Shown: piece by piece, positions 50,225 through 59,735 of the stretch | Layout of the letters: every line of letters begins with the position of its first letter | Position numbering within the stretch: the stretch's first letter is position 1 | Assembly (NCBI GenBank): GCA_965215345.1 | Contig: CBDCDL010000002.1 | Coordinates: 2,046,001 to 2,110,000 of the forward strand | DNA from: CATQHW01 sp965215345 | GTDB taxonomy: Bacteria; Spirochaetota; Spirochaetia; SZUA-6; Bin103 | Reading direction: 5' to 3' | Length of the DNA: 64,000 nt | Notes under the pieces: model-generated | Database searches by the model: none | What the model saw: the letters and a program-made list of their open reading frames with translations, nothing else | Told to the model about the DNA's origin: nothing | Program-made: the position numbers and the translations under genes

Positions 50225-50672
50225 TTTGGCTTGGTCACCAGGGGGAATCGCGTTCTCGATGGGACAGCCGGCGAACACCGGCGCGCACGCCTCCTCCAGT
50301 TCGAAGCGGTCGGTGCGCCGGTACTACGCCACGCTGTGGATCATCGCGATCATGAAGCGGGCCGCAGCGCTGTGGTTGGGGGTGCCGCGGTGCCAGCGCC
50401 GCATGTCCCGGATCAACATGGACCCTTTCCGGGTGGCGCCCAGGACCGGCCCACGAACCGCTCGCCGTGCGGCGACCCGCTCCCGGCAGGGCGCGGATCT
50501 TCGCCAGGTCGTCGCTCATGCTCCCCCGCAGCCGGTCGAGATGGTCGTGGTCGACGACGACGTCGATCACCACGAATCCGTCTTCCCGAAGGGCCCTGAC
50601 CGCGCGTTGCATGGCCGCGGCTTCGAATCGCCGGGCGGCGCGTTCCGCCGCCGTCGGGGTCAGTTCGTGCAT
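50225..50672 (-). pseudogene. Phytanoyl-CoA dioxygenase-like gene, deleted and frameshifted
   Basis: From ATG 50672 the frame reads MHELTPTAAERAARRF, then AVRALREDGFVVIDVVV and on to DDLAKIRALPG, a PhyH N-terminus. It then breaks; another frame (about 50440 down to 50340) reads GSMLIRDMRRWHRGTPN and RFMIAMIHSVA before an in-frame stop, continuing as YRRTDRFELEEACAPVFAG. These are the PhyH C-terminal blocks with the distal His and Arg. About 150-180 residues of the middle, including HxD, are missing. Dead gene between two PHP genes; the living PhyH at 58797 is a different copy. Confidence 0.75.
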
Positions 50673-50750
50673 CGTCACTCCCTCATCCGGCAACCTGTCG
50701 TGGAGATATAAGTTCAGCGATTGAAAGTAATTGGATACCATCGGTGCAGA

Positions 50751-52160
50751 CTATAGCGCCGGCCCGCCGGCGGTTCCAGCGCACGATGGGCGAACGTAGA
50801 TGGGATTCGACAGCGCGCGTACCAGCCGCCGCCGGGTGCGGGCTCCGTGCTCGATCCCGCTCAGCGGCCCGTGCGCGTCGCACCAACGGTCGAGCGCCGC
50901 CGTGAGGCGGGATGCGCTTGCCTCGGCGATGATCTCCGCGCGCACGAACCCGCGGACACCGGGAACCTCCAGCGAGAGGCGCGCCGCGTCGATGACGCGC
51001 TCGGCGACCGGCCCGTCCGGCCCGACCAGCACGAGCGTGTCTCCCTCGGCGCCGCGTACGTCGACGTCGACGGCAAGACGGTTCGATTCCCGCACCACGC
51101 CGCCCATGGACACGCCGTGTGCGCGGATCTCCAGGTGCGGTCCGCGCGGGCTCTCGGTGACATAGGCTCGACCACGGGCGAGTCCTGCCGTGAGGGCGTC
51201 GGTGCTCAGCTCATCCAGCCATGCGACCGTGGTGGGGCAGCCCAGACCATGCGGGTCCGCCGCACGCGGCCGCGCCGGGGTGTGGTATCGCTGCCGCCGA
51301 TCAGGGTGATCCGGCGGCCGTCGCGGATGCGTTCGTCGTAGCGGGCCAGCGAAGCCTCGTTGCCCGTCCACCAGTGGCGCTGCCAGACCTCCATGCACGC
51401 CATGTCCGGCCGGATGGGCCAGAGATCGGGGGCTTGTCGTGGTTCACCGAGAGACCCGCCGTGCGCCCGGGTCTCCGCCGCGAGCTGTGACGTCGTCCTC
51501 CGCCGGAAATCGATCCAGCCGCGCACGCCCAGGGCATTCACGTGGCCTTGGTACGTGGTGATCTCGACGCCCGGAACGAACAACAGTTCCGGTGAGCTCG
51601 CCGCGGCGAAGTACTCCCAGGCGGTGACCGTGTTGTGTGTCGGTGATCGTCAGATAGTCCAGACCGAGCGCCGACGCCGCATGATGCAAGGCCTGTGGGC
51701 TGCCCTCGGCGTCGCTGTGAAACGTGTGCGCGTGCAGATCCCCGCGGTACCAACCGGCCGCGGACAGGGTGGGAGTGCTCGGGCGCCCGCAGTGCGGCGC
51801 GGGCACCGTCGCTCTTCGCGTGAGTTCGTCCGCTCACTCGCCCGAATGGTGAGCCGTACGGTGTCGCCCGCGGGTATACGTAGCAAGCCCAGGATGATGC
51901 GCCACGTACCGACGGGCATCGCGCCTGCGACGTAGCCGGGCGTACTGGTGTCGGTGGCTACGTGGAAGCGGTTCCGGGCGCTGCCGCTCCAGCCACGAAT
52001 CCGGTGCGGGCGGAAACGCCGTGGTCGGATCGAACAGACCCACGTCGATGCGCGCCTGGCCGGCGGATTCCGTGTCGCACGTGACATCCAAACGGTCGTT
52101 CCCGGCGGAACGCGAAACGGCACGTAGCGATAGGGTTCGGAGACCTCCGGCCTATCTGCA
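50751..52160 (-). pseudogene. PHP-domain metallohydrolase paralogue with several frameshifts
   Basis: Pieces in three frames line up with the intact paralogue at 48780: RYVPFRVPPGTT, then ARIDVGLFDPTTAFPP, then GYVAGAMPVGTWRIILGL, then GWYRGDLHAHTFHSD and LDYLTITDTQ, then LFVPGVEITTYQGHVNALG and RITLIGGSDTTP, then VAWLDELSTDALTAGL through to ALSNPIYV. At least four single-base frame changes are needed. The catalytic HxH block is still readable. Either a decayed gene or a stretch with many sequence errors. Confidence 0.75.
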
Positions 52161-52194
52161 CCGCGATTTCGGCGGTCGTGCCGATCGTCAGGGG

Positions 52195-52416
52195 GGGTGC
52201 ACTCGGCCTCCGTGCCGGCAACGCGAACCGGTCCGCATGGTGGCACGCCACGTGCCGGTCCCGTCCGCGTCCATCAAATCGGCAGTTCGGATTCGCACCG
52301 GTCGGTTGCGTACGGACAGCGGCCGGCGAAGGCGCAGCCGCGGCAGCCGGGGAGGTCGGGGCGTCCCGCGCAACCGGTTCCGATTCACCCGGCGGGGGTC
52401 CGGCGACAGGACGGCA
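52195..52416 (-). pseudogene. Frameshifted C-terminal end of the double ATPase
   Basis: Beyond the formal stop of the ATPase gene, other frames continue the expected oligopeptide-ATPase ending: ETPQHPYTEALLSAVL, then RGCAFAGRCPYATDRCESE (the Cys-rich FeS-like end) and RVACHHAD. Two to three one-base frame changes separate them from the main gene. Confidence 0.65.
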
Positions 52417-54240
52417 CTAAGCAGGGCTTCCGTGTACGGGTGCTGCGGCGTCTCGAACAGCGCTCGCGGCCGGCGCGAGCTCGACGATCCTGCCCGCGTA
52501 CATCACCGCGACGCGGTCGCTGAGATTGGCGACCACGCCGAGGTCGTGCGAGATCAGAAGGTAGGTCAGGTCGAGCGAGGCCTGCAGGTCCCGCAACAGG
52601 TTCAGAATCTGCGCCTGCACCGAAACATCCAGCGCCGACACCGGCTCGTCGGCGACGATCAGCCGCGGCCGCGACGCCAGCGCCCGGGCTATGCCGATGC
52701 GTTGCCGCTGGCCGCCGCTGAACGCGTGCGGGTAGCGCTTCAGGAAGGACTCGGGCAACTCGGCCTGGGCAAACGCCTGTCGCACGCGCGCCTCGATCGC
52801 CGATCGGTCGTGCCCGGCCACCCGCAGCACCTCGGCGACGATGTCGAAGGCGGTCATGCGCGGATTCAGGGAACCGAACGGATCCTGAAAGACGAGCCGG
52901 ACTTCCGACCAGCGCGTGCGCTGCCCGCCCGCGCGCGCCGCCAGGTCCTGATCCCCGTAGCGGATCGTGCCTGCGGTAGGGCGGGTCAGGCCGACCACCG
53001 TGTGTGCCAACGTCGTCTTTCCGCAGCCGGATTCGCCCACCAGTCCCATCGTCTCACCGGGCCAGAGATCGAAGCTCACTTCGTTGACCGCCCGTACTGT
53101 CCGCACGGTCCGGTTCGTCATGCCGGTGCGAATCGGGAAGTGCGTCGAGAGCTTGCGCACGGAGAGCAGGGGCGGAGTCGAACGGTCCACGCCGTTCGGT
53201 GACGCCGGTGCCGTCGACCCGGCGATGGTGCGCGTGACGGGGATGCCCTCGGCGTGCAGGTGGCAGCTTGCGTACCGGCCGCTGCCCAGGTCCGTGGCGT
53301 CAGGGGGTACGGAGGCACACAGCGTTTCGATCGCCTGGGTGCAGCGGGTCACGAACGGGCACCCGGCGGGGCGATCCTCCAGGTTCGGCACGGTCCCGGG
53401 AATGGCCGGCAGGGAGCCGGCGGCGGTGAGCGTGAGGCTCGGCACGGAAGCCAGCAGGCCGGCGGTATAGGGATGCCGGGGATCCGTGAGGACCAACTCG
53501 ACCGGGCCGTGCTCGGCCACCTGTCCGAGGTAGAGGATCACCACCCGGTCGGCGATCTCGGCCACCACGCCCAGGTCGTGCGTGATGAAGAGCATGGACA
53601 TCCCGCGCTCCCGCTGCAGGTCATGCAGGAGGTCGAGGATCACCGCCTGCGTGGTGACGTCCAGCGCCGTGGTCGGTTCGTCCGCGATGAGCAGCCGCGG
53701 CTCGCACACCAGCGCCTGGGCGATCATGGCCCGCTGGCGCAGGCCGCCGGACAGCTCGAACGTATAGGCGTCGAAGCGGCGCTCCGGTTCGGGTATGCCG
53801 ACGCTCCCCATCGTGGCGACGGCGGCGCGCCGCGCCTCCGCACGGCTGCAGCGCCGGTGGCGTATGAGCACTTCCGATATCTGGTTGCCGACGGTGTACA
53901 TCGACGACATGGCGCTCATCGGCTCCTGGTAGATCATGGAAATCTCGTTGCCGCGAATCGACATCAGATGGCGGTCGTTCTCGGGCAGCGCCGCCAGGTC
54001 CAGGCGGCATCCGTCGTCGCGGCGGTAGTCGACCACCCCGGCTTCGATGAACGCGTTCCGGCCGAGCACGCGCAGTATCGTCTTGGCCGTGACGGTCTTG
54101 CCGCACCCCGACTCCCCGACCAGGCACACCGTCTCGCCCCGGCGGATGTCGAAGCTCACGCCGTCCAGCGCCCGCTGTCTCCCCGAGTCGCCGCCGAACG
54201 CGACCGCCAGGTCGCGTATGCCCAGCAGCGTCTCAGGCAC
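52417..54240 (-). CDS. Fused double ATPase of peptide/nickel-type ABC transporter (OppD-OppF-like)
   Basis: 607 residues from GTG 54240 (MPETLLGIRDLAVAF), which overlaps the permease stop; ATG 54261 is an alternative. First ATPase: Walker A GESGCGKTVTAKTI near 41, signature LSGGLRQRAMIAQAL near 160, Walker B LLIADEPTTALD, and its Cys-rich end AGCPFVTRCTQAIETLC. Second ATPase (from about 345): GESGCGKTTLAHTVVG, FSGGQRQRIGIARAL, LIVADEPVSALD. The fusion resembles GsiA-type ATPases. The C-terminus is cut short by a frameshift at about 52470, after GRIVELAPA; the real end is readable in other frames down to 52195. The core for ATP hydrolysis is intact. Confidence 0.85.
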   Translation of the reverse strand: MPETLLGIRDLAVAFGGDSGRQRALDGVSFDIRRGETVCLVGESGCGKTVTAKTILRVLGRNAFIEAGVVDYRRDDGCRLDLAALPENDRHLMSIRGNEISMIYQEPMSAMSSMYTVGNQISEVLIRHRRCSRAEARRAAVATMGSVGIPEPERRFDAYTFELSGGLRQRAMIAQALVCEPRLLIADEPTTALDVTTQAVILDLLHDLQRERGMSMLFITHDLGVVAEIADRVVILYLGQVAEHGPVELVLTDPRHPYTAGLLASVPSLTLTAAGSLPAIPGTVPNLEDRPAGCPFVTRCTQAIETLCASVPPDATDLGSGRYASCHLHAEGIPVTRTIAGSTAPASPNGVDRSTPPLLSVRKLSTHFPIRTGMTNRTVRTVRAVNEVSFDLWPGETMGLVGESGCGKTTLAHTVVGLTRPTAGTIRYGDQDLAARAGGQRTRWSEVRLVFQDPFGSLNPRMTAFDIVAEVLRVAGHDRSAIEARVRQAFAQAELPESFLKRYPHAFSGGQRQRIGIARALASRPRLIVADEPVSALDVSVQAQILNLLRDLQASLDLTYLLISHDLGVVANLSDRVAVMYAGRIVELAPAASAVRDAAAPVHGSPA

Positions 54241-55327
54241 GGTAGGGGTCCGCCGCATCACGCAGCCCGTCGCCGAGAAAGTTCAGTGCCAGAACCGCTG
54301 CCACGACCGCCACACTCGGGGTGAACAGCCACGGTGCCGCCGCGATCGAGCGAATGTTCTGCGCCTCCTGCAGCAGCACGCCCCAGCTCACGACCGGCTG
54401 TCGCAAGCCGATGCCCAGGAAGCTCAGGGACGTTTCCGCCACGATCATGCCGGGGATCGCCAGGGTGACGACCGCGATGATGTGGCTCAGGAAGCTGGGC
54501 ACCATGTGCCGCAACAGGATGCGCCCCGCCCCGCAGCCGTCGAGGCGGGCGGCGCGCACGAAGTCCTCGTTCTTCAGCGCCAGGAACCGGCCGCGGACCA
54601 CCCGCGCCAGCCCGGTCCAACCGATGACCGACAGGATGATGGTGATGAGGAAGTATGTGCGGACCGGAGGCGTGGTCGGCGGGATGGCTGCCGCCAGGCC
54701 GATCCACAGGGGAATCGACGGGAGCGACTGCAGGAACTCGATGAGGCGCTGAATCATCGCGTCCGTCCAGCCCCCGAAGAAGCCGGATATACCGCCCAGG
54801 GCAACCCCGAGCACGAGCGAGAAGGCCACCCCCAGCAGGCCGATCGTCATGGAGATTCTGGTGGCGTGGATCGCGCGGCTGAGCACGTCACGGCCCAGCC
54901 GGTCGGCCCCCAGGAAATACACCCGTTTGGCGGGGTCCACGGGACCGATCAGGTGGACGCTCGCCGGCACGATGCCGAGCAGCCGGTACTGATGCCCCTG
55001 AACGAACAGCCCGAGGTCGATGAGGTCCTCCGGGTTCTCCGTGAACATCCGCCGGCCGGACTCGTAGTCGATCGTGCTGGTCGTCCCGACCACGTGGGGC
55101 CGCAGGACGCGGCGCCCGTCGGGCAAGTCCTGGAACAGCCGGATGGCCTGCGGCGGGGCGTAGGGATGGCGAGCCGAGTAGCTCTCCGCATCGTGCGGGG
55201 CCAGAAACTCCGGGAACGCGGCCACCAGGTAGAACAGCAGTGCCACGCCCCCGCCAACCATTCCCAGCCGGTGGCGGCGAAACCGGCGCCAGATCAGCCG
55301 CCACTGGCCGGCGTTCTCGACGACCAT
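54233..55327 (-). CDS. ABC transporter permease, DppC/OppC type
   Basis: 364 residues. N-terminal helix LGMVGGGVALLFYLVAAF followed by a long periplasmic insert (residues 45-140), then the core YFLGADRLGRDVLSRAIHAT (family motif GTDxxGRD-like) and six helices. EAA-type loop VRAARLDGCGAGRILLRHM near 255-273. Ends FLGDGLRDAADPYRA, typical of the family. Works with the permease at 55331 and the double ATPase, whose GTG overlaps this gene's end. It begins 3 bases after the DppB-type gene. Confidence 0.9.
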   Translation of the reverse strand: MVVENAGQWRLIWRRFRRHRLGMVGGGVALLFYLVAAFPEFLAPHDAESYSARHPYAPPQAIRLFQDLPDGRRVLRPHVVGTTSTIDYESGRRMFTENPEDLIDLGLFVQGHQYRLLGIVPASVHLIGPVDPAKRVYFLGADRLGRDVLSRAIHATRISMTIGLLGVAFSLVLGVALGGISGFFGGWTDAMIQRLIEFLQSLPSIPLWIGLAAAIPPTTPPVRTYFLITIILSVIGWTGLARVVRGRFLALKNEDFVRAARLDGCGAGRILLRHMVPSFLSHIIAVVTLAIPGMIVAETSLSFLGIGLRQPVVSWGVLLQEAQNIRSIAAAPWLFTPSVAVVAAVLALNFLGDGLRDAADPYRA

Positions 55328-55330
55328 GGG

Positions 55331-56339
55331 CTACAGAGCCTCTCCGCGCTGGATCTGCTTGCGAATACGCGGATCGAGCCATGCCAGCATGATGTCCGAG
55401 AACAGCGTGCCCAGCACCGCGAGGAAGCTGAGAAACATGATGAGCGTCGCAGCCAGGTACATGTCCTGTCCCTTCAGCGCATCGAGCAGGAGCGGCCCGG
55501 TCGTCTGCAGCCCCAGCACGACCGCGACGATCGTCTCCCCGGACACGATGGTGACGAAGATCTCGTTGAGGCCGCTGACGAAGGGATTCATCGAATGGCG
55601 CACCGGGTACTTGATCAGCGCCCGGCCCGGCAGCAGGCCCTTGGCGCGGGCCGCCAGGTAGTAGGGGGCGTACAGCTCGTCGAGCAGATTCGCCCGGACG
55701 ATGCGGATGACGCTGGCGGTGCCGGCCGTGCCGAGCACGACCATCGGAATCCACAGGTGGCTGATGAGGTCCAAGACCTTGGCCAACGACCAGGGAGCGT
55801 TGACGTACTCGGGAGAGAACAGGCCGCCGACGCTCTGACCGAAGTAGCGGAAGGAGACGTAGAGCAGAACCAGCGCCAGCAGGAAGTTCGGTATGGCCAG
55901 GCCGATGAAGCCGAAGAACGTGGCGACGTAGTCGCCGAGGGAGTACTTGCGCACGGCCGAGTAGATGCCGACCGGGATCGCAACCGTCCAGATGAATACC
56001 AGCGTGGCGGTCGACAGCAACGCGGTGAGTCCCAGGCGCTGCCCGATCAGGTCGGCCACCGGCATGTCCCACTGGAACGAGGTGCCAAGGTCGCCTCGGA
56101 GCAGGATGTCGCCCGCCCACCTGAAGTACTGCTCCAGCAACGACCGGTCGAGGTGGTACAAGGTGCGCAGGGCCGCGATCTCGGCGTCGGTGAGTTGGTC
56201 GCCCTGCTTCATCGCTTCCAGGACCAGGCGGTCCACGAAGTCGCCCGGGGGCAGCGCGATGACGACGAACGCCACGATGGAGATTCCGATCAGGGAGGGG
56301 AATCACCATCAACACCCGGCGGCCGATGAAGGGCAGCAT
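55331..56339 (-). CDS. ABC transporter permease, DppB/OppB type (one frameshift near the start)
   Basis: The natural start is ATG 56339, MLPFIGRRVLMVIP; one extra base in a C-run (56297-56300) throws it out of frame, and the rest (LIGISIVAFVVIALPPGDF and onward) is open from about 56296 to 55331. If translation began at the later Met it would lose the first helix. The body is normal: TALLSTATLVFIWTVAIPVG, EAA loop YYLAARAKGLLPGRAL, and end MLAWLDPRIRKQI. The single homopolymer change could be a sequence error. Confidence 0.8.
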
Positions 56340-56391
56340 GGATTACCCGCCTGGGGAAAGCGGGCGGCTGGCCAAGGCGGCCAGGGCTGCA

Positions 56392-56429
56392 GGGGCGCGC
56401 AGGGCCGTGTGCGATGCTCTGCGCGCCCC
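56392..56429 (-). promoter_or_regulatory. Stem-loop between binding-protein and permease genes
   Basis: Eleven perfect base pairs, GGGGCGCGCAG (56392-56402) with CTGCGCGCCCC (56419-56429), loop 16 bases, no U-run after it. Placed after the binding-protein stop (56462) and before the permease start (56339). Stem-loops here typically protect the binding-protein mRNA and lower expression of downstream genes. Confidence 0.65.
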
Positions 56430-56461
56430 CACCGGTCGAGTGTGTTCTTTCCGGCCGCTGC

Positions 56462-58429
56462 CTACCGCGTCGAGTCGATGTAGAACGTCGAGAAGTTGGC
56501 GGGCGAAATGCCGGGATAGAGCCAGCCTTCGATCAACGTCTCGGGCACGTTGCGCAGCCGGTTGCGCACCGCGCGGAAATTGCCGGCCGGCAGGCTGATG
56601 CCGATCGTCGGGAACACGTCTTTGACGACCTCCAGGAACTCCTCCATCGTGGCGTCCTGCGTGGCGCCCCGCGGTCACCGGGAGTTGCTCGGCAAGGGCG
56701 AACATCCGCTGGACGTTTCTCCGGCGGCTCCTCGGGATCCACGTCGAGCGCGATGTTGCTGCCGAACAGCACGAGCTGGCCGCGTTGCTCGGCGTACCAG
56801 CGTTCCCACGCCGCCCAGTTGCCCAGGTGCCCGGGCCCGCCCATGAACACCTGGGGACTGATCAGCGGCAGCTTTCCGGCACCGTTCTCGGCCAGCCACA
56901 AGGCGATGTCGAAGTCGGGCTCGGAGGCGGCGCGCGTTGTGCAGCTCGTCCGAGACCACGTCGACGATCGTATCGACACCGACGGCCTCCCAGTACCGTT
57001 CGATCAACAGCATCATGTCGACCCAGTCGGGCTTGAACCCCTGATTGACCGACACGATCACCTGGAAGCGCTCGCCATCCCGGGCGCAGGCGGAAGCCGT
57101 CTCCGTCCTTGTCGGGCAGGACCTTGTCCAGAAAACTGTTCGCCAGCTCCGGGTCGTACTCGGTGTATTGCCTGGCCAGCTCGTCGTCGTAGTAGCGGGC
57201 GATCCCGGACGCGGTGCGACCTGGAACGGCTCGCCCTGACCCAGGAACACCACGTCGATCAGCTCCTCGCGATTGATCGCGTGGCTGAGACCGATGCGGA
57301 AGTTCCTGTCCTGGTAGACCTCTGCCTTGATACGGTCCGGGTGACTCATGGGGAACATGAAGAACGCCACGTTCATGTCGGCGCTCGCCGCGTTGATCAG
57401 GCGGTAGTCGCCGGGTTCCTGATTCTCGAAGAACACGCCCCGGTTGTTCGGCGTCGAGATGCTGACGCGGGAGATGTCGATCTCGCCGGCCAGCGACTTG
57501 GCGAGCTGCACCTCGGGATCGGTGGTCAGGACCCAGGTGCGGCGATCGATATAGGGAAGCTGGTTGCACGCCGTGTCCACCTTGAAATAGTAGGGATTGC
57601 GTTCGAAAGTGAACCGCTCCCGGCTCTCGACCGGCCCGGTCGGCAGGTGAGCGTGAACGTGCGGCCGCGGGTTGAAGTACTCGGCATTCTGACCGTAGGT
57701 GCCCACCGTCGACTTCCACCATGCGCCGTAGTCGTCGGCGTTGGCGTCAGCCATCATCTCGGCGACGCCGTCGGGGTTGCTTTCGAGGTCGAACTGCTCG
57801 GCGTGGTGCTTGGCGAACTGCACGACGCGCTGGCCGTAGGGGGACGCCAGGTCCAGGAGGAAGACGCCGTTGGGCTTGGACCATGAGAAGCGAATCGTGT
57901 AGTCGTCGATCGCTTCCACCGTGGCGTGCTCGCCGTCGACGACGAAGATGCCGCGCGGCCCCGATGCGTTGATCGCGGTGTTGGTCTCGATGCGCTCCCA
58001 CCAGAACAGGATGTCGGCCGACGTGAACGGCATGCCGTCCGACCACTTCATGCCCTCGCGGAGCTTGAAGGTGTAGGTGGATGCGTCTTCGCTGATGTCC
58101 CAGCTCTCGGCGACGTTGGGGACGACCTCCGAGCCGTCGACCGCCCAGCGGACCAGTGGCTCGTAACCGTAGTGACGCATCTCACCGATGCGCTGGCCCC
58201 CGTAGGTGTCGACCATCTCGCCACCGTACATGCCGATCTGCTCGGCGGGTTCCACGACCAGGGGATTGAGTGGCAGCCGCTCTTGGACAGGCGGTAGCGT
58301 GCCGGCGTCCACCAAGGCGGCCAGCTCGGGCGCCTCACCGTAGGCGTCGCACTGGTTCGCGAACAGGGGCGTCGTTGCCGACAGCAACGCCGCGGTGGCG
58401 AGGGCGGTACGAAGAAGGGCGGTACGCAT
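56462..58429 (-). pseudogene. Family 5 extracellular solute-binding protein, several frameshifts
   Basis: From ATG 58429: signal peptide MRTALLRTALATAALLSATT, then a normal binding-protein body (MVDTYGGQRIGEMRHYGYEP, YTFKLREGMKWSDG, DINSEVQLAKSL-type region, VAFFMFPMSHPDRIKAEVYQ). After EPFQVAP near 57220 frame changes to SGIARYYDDELARQY, returns at about 57085 (GERFQVIVSVNQ), changes near 56940 (SEPDFDIALWLAENG and WERWYAEQRGQL), and again near 56690 (MEEFLEVVKDVFPTIG ... FYIDSTR). Four to five one-base changes, some in G/C runs. It would bind peptides or oligosaccharides for the adjacent permeases. Either decaying or mis-sequenced. Confidence 0.75.
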
Positions 58430-58537
58430 CAGGAGTTCCTCCTCAACGGATTCCCCGATGGACATCGAGCCATCGGCGCGTGGCGATCAGAATGATCTAT
58501 GTAAGTTGCGAATGTTAGCAGAAACGGAACACGTGCG

Positions 58538-58834
58538 TCAAGATGCCGACTCGGGCAGGTTCGGGCGCAGGACCGGGTAGCCGTCGACGAGGAACCGCTG
58601 CGGTTGGGCGTCGGTCAGACGATAGCCGGCATCATCCACGGCGACCTCCATTGCTTGACCGAGCAGATCGAAGCGGCATTCATTTATTGCGAACGATGGA
58701 GAGAACGAAACCATACGTGTCAGGGTGTACGCCGCGCGTCGCCAGGGCATGTCGGCGTTGACCCGGGTAAGAGCGACCCGTAGGCTGTCGATTGCCATGG
58801 CGACCACCTCGACGACGGACTCGGTCCTCGCCAC
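58538..58834 (-). CDS. Possible small protein in the divergent gap
   Basis: The interval 58430-58796 between the binding protein and the PhyH gene contains one minus-strand frame of 98 codons with protein-like composition (SFSPSFAINECRFDLLGQ, DDAGYRLTDAQPQRFL). An internal Met at 58714 would give a 58-residue product. No ribosome-binding site or recognised domain; it may be a remnant. The same interval must contain the promoters of both flanking genes; a relatively AT-rich stretch at 58490-58530 is the likeliest place for the minus-strand one. Confidence 0.25.
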   Translation of the reverse strand: MARTESVVEVVAMAIDSLRVALTRVNADMPWRRAAYTLTRMVSFSPSFAINECRFDLLGQAMEVAVDDAGYRLTDAQPQRFLVDGYPVLRPNLPESAS

Positions 58835-59717
58835 CTACCAGCGGGACGGCTACGCGATACGGCGCGGCATTCTGCCGGCTGTCGACCTGGATCCGGTGCG
58901 CGAGTTCCTGGCCGCGGAGGTGGACGCCTACGCCCGCCGGATGCTGGCCGAAGGAACGATCCGCTCGCTGCACGCCGAGCAGCCCTTCGAGCGGCGGTTC
59001 GCCGCGATCTGCCGGGAGATGGACGCCTCGCCGCGGAGCTGGATCGGGAGCGTGTTCGATCGGGTGTTCTATGACCTGTACCGGCATCCGGCCATCCTGC
59101 GTGTGCTGGGCGAGCTATTCGGCCCGGAGGTGGTTCAACTCGGCGCGCTGAACATCCGCACCAAGCTGCCGGAGGCCGAGATCACCTCCTTCCCTTGGCA
59201 CCAGGACAGCCACTACTACAACGAGCCGTCACGCGGAAAGCGGGTCGGCTCCACCGAGGATGCGCACATCGTCACGGTCTGGGTGCCGCTGATGGACGCT
59301 ACCGTGGAGAACGGCTGCGTGTGGGTGCTGCCGGGCAGCCACCGCTGGGGCCTGATCGACGCGGCGCGCGGCGAGGACCTGAACGTGCGCGCCACCGAGG
59401 ACGTCGAGCGGCGCGGCACCCCGACCCCGGTGGAGATGCAGGTGGGTGATGTTCTGTTCCTGACCAACCTCACCTTCCATGCCAGCAAGATGAACCGGAC
59501 CGACGCATCGCGCTGGAGCGTCGACTTCCGCTATCACGCCGCCCCGGCGGTGCTGAGTGACCGGCCGCGCGCCGCGCTGGAGGCGCTGCACTCCCGCTTT
59601 CGAGCCTCCGGCCGCGAGCCGTTGACGGTGATGAGCAAGGACCCCACGCCAACCTGGGAGGAGTGGCGGGACGCCACCAACCGGGCGCGCGAGCAGGCGG
59701 CGGCCGCCGGCCGCTGA
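58797..59717 (+). CDS. Phytanoyl-CoA dioxygenase (PhyH) family protein
   Basis: 306 residues from ATG 58797. Start LATYQRDGYAIRRGILPAVD. Iron-binding HxD in SFPWHQDSHYYNEP near 138-150 and distal His in FLTNLTFHASKMNRTDASRW near 223-242, with the 2-oxoglutarate-binding Arg (SRWSVDFRYH). VENGCVWVLPGSHRWGL lies between. Hence a complete non-haem Fe(II)/2-oxoglutarate oxygenase; substrate unknown. Convergent with the sulfatase at 59736. A dead relative is at 50225. Confidence 0.88.
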   Translation: MATTSTTDSVLATYQRDGYAIRRGILPAVDLDPVREFLAAEVDAYARRMLAEGTIRSLHAEQPFERRFAAICREMDASPRSWIGSVFDRVFYDLYRHPAILRVLGELFGPEVVQLGALNIRTKLPEAEITSFPWHQDSHYYNEPSRGKRVGSTEDAHIVTVWVPLMDATVENGCVWVLPGSHRWGLIDAARGEDLNVRATEDVERRGTPTPVEMQVGDVLFLTNLTFHASKMNRTDASRWSVDFRYHAAPAVLSDRPRAALEALHSRFRASGREPLTVMSKDPTPTWEEWRDATNRAREQAAAAGR

Positions 59718-59735
59718 CGTCCGGCCCCGGCCGCG

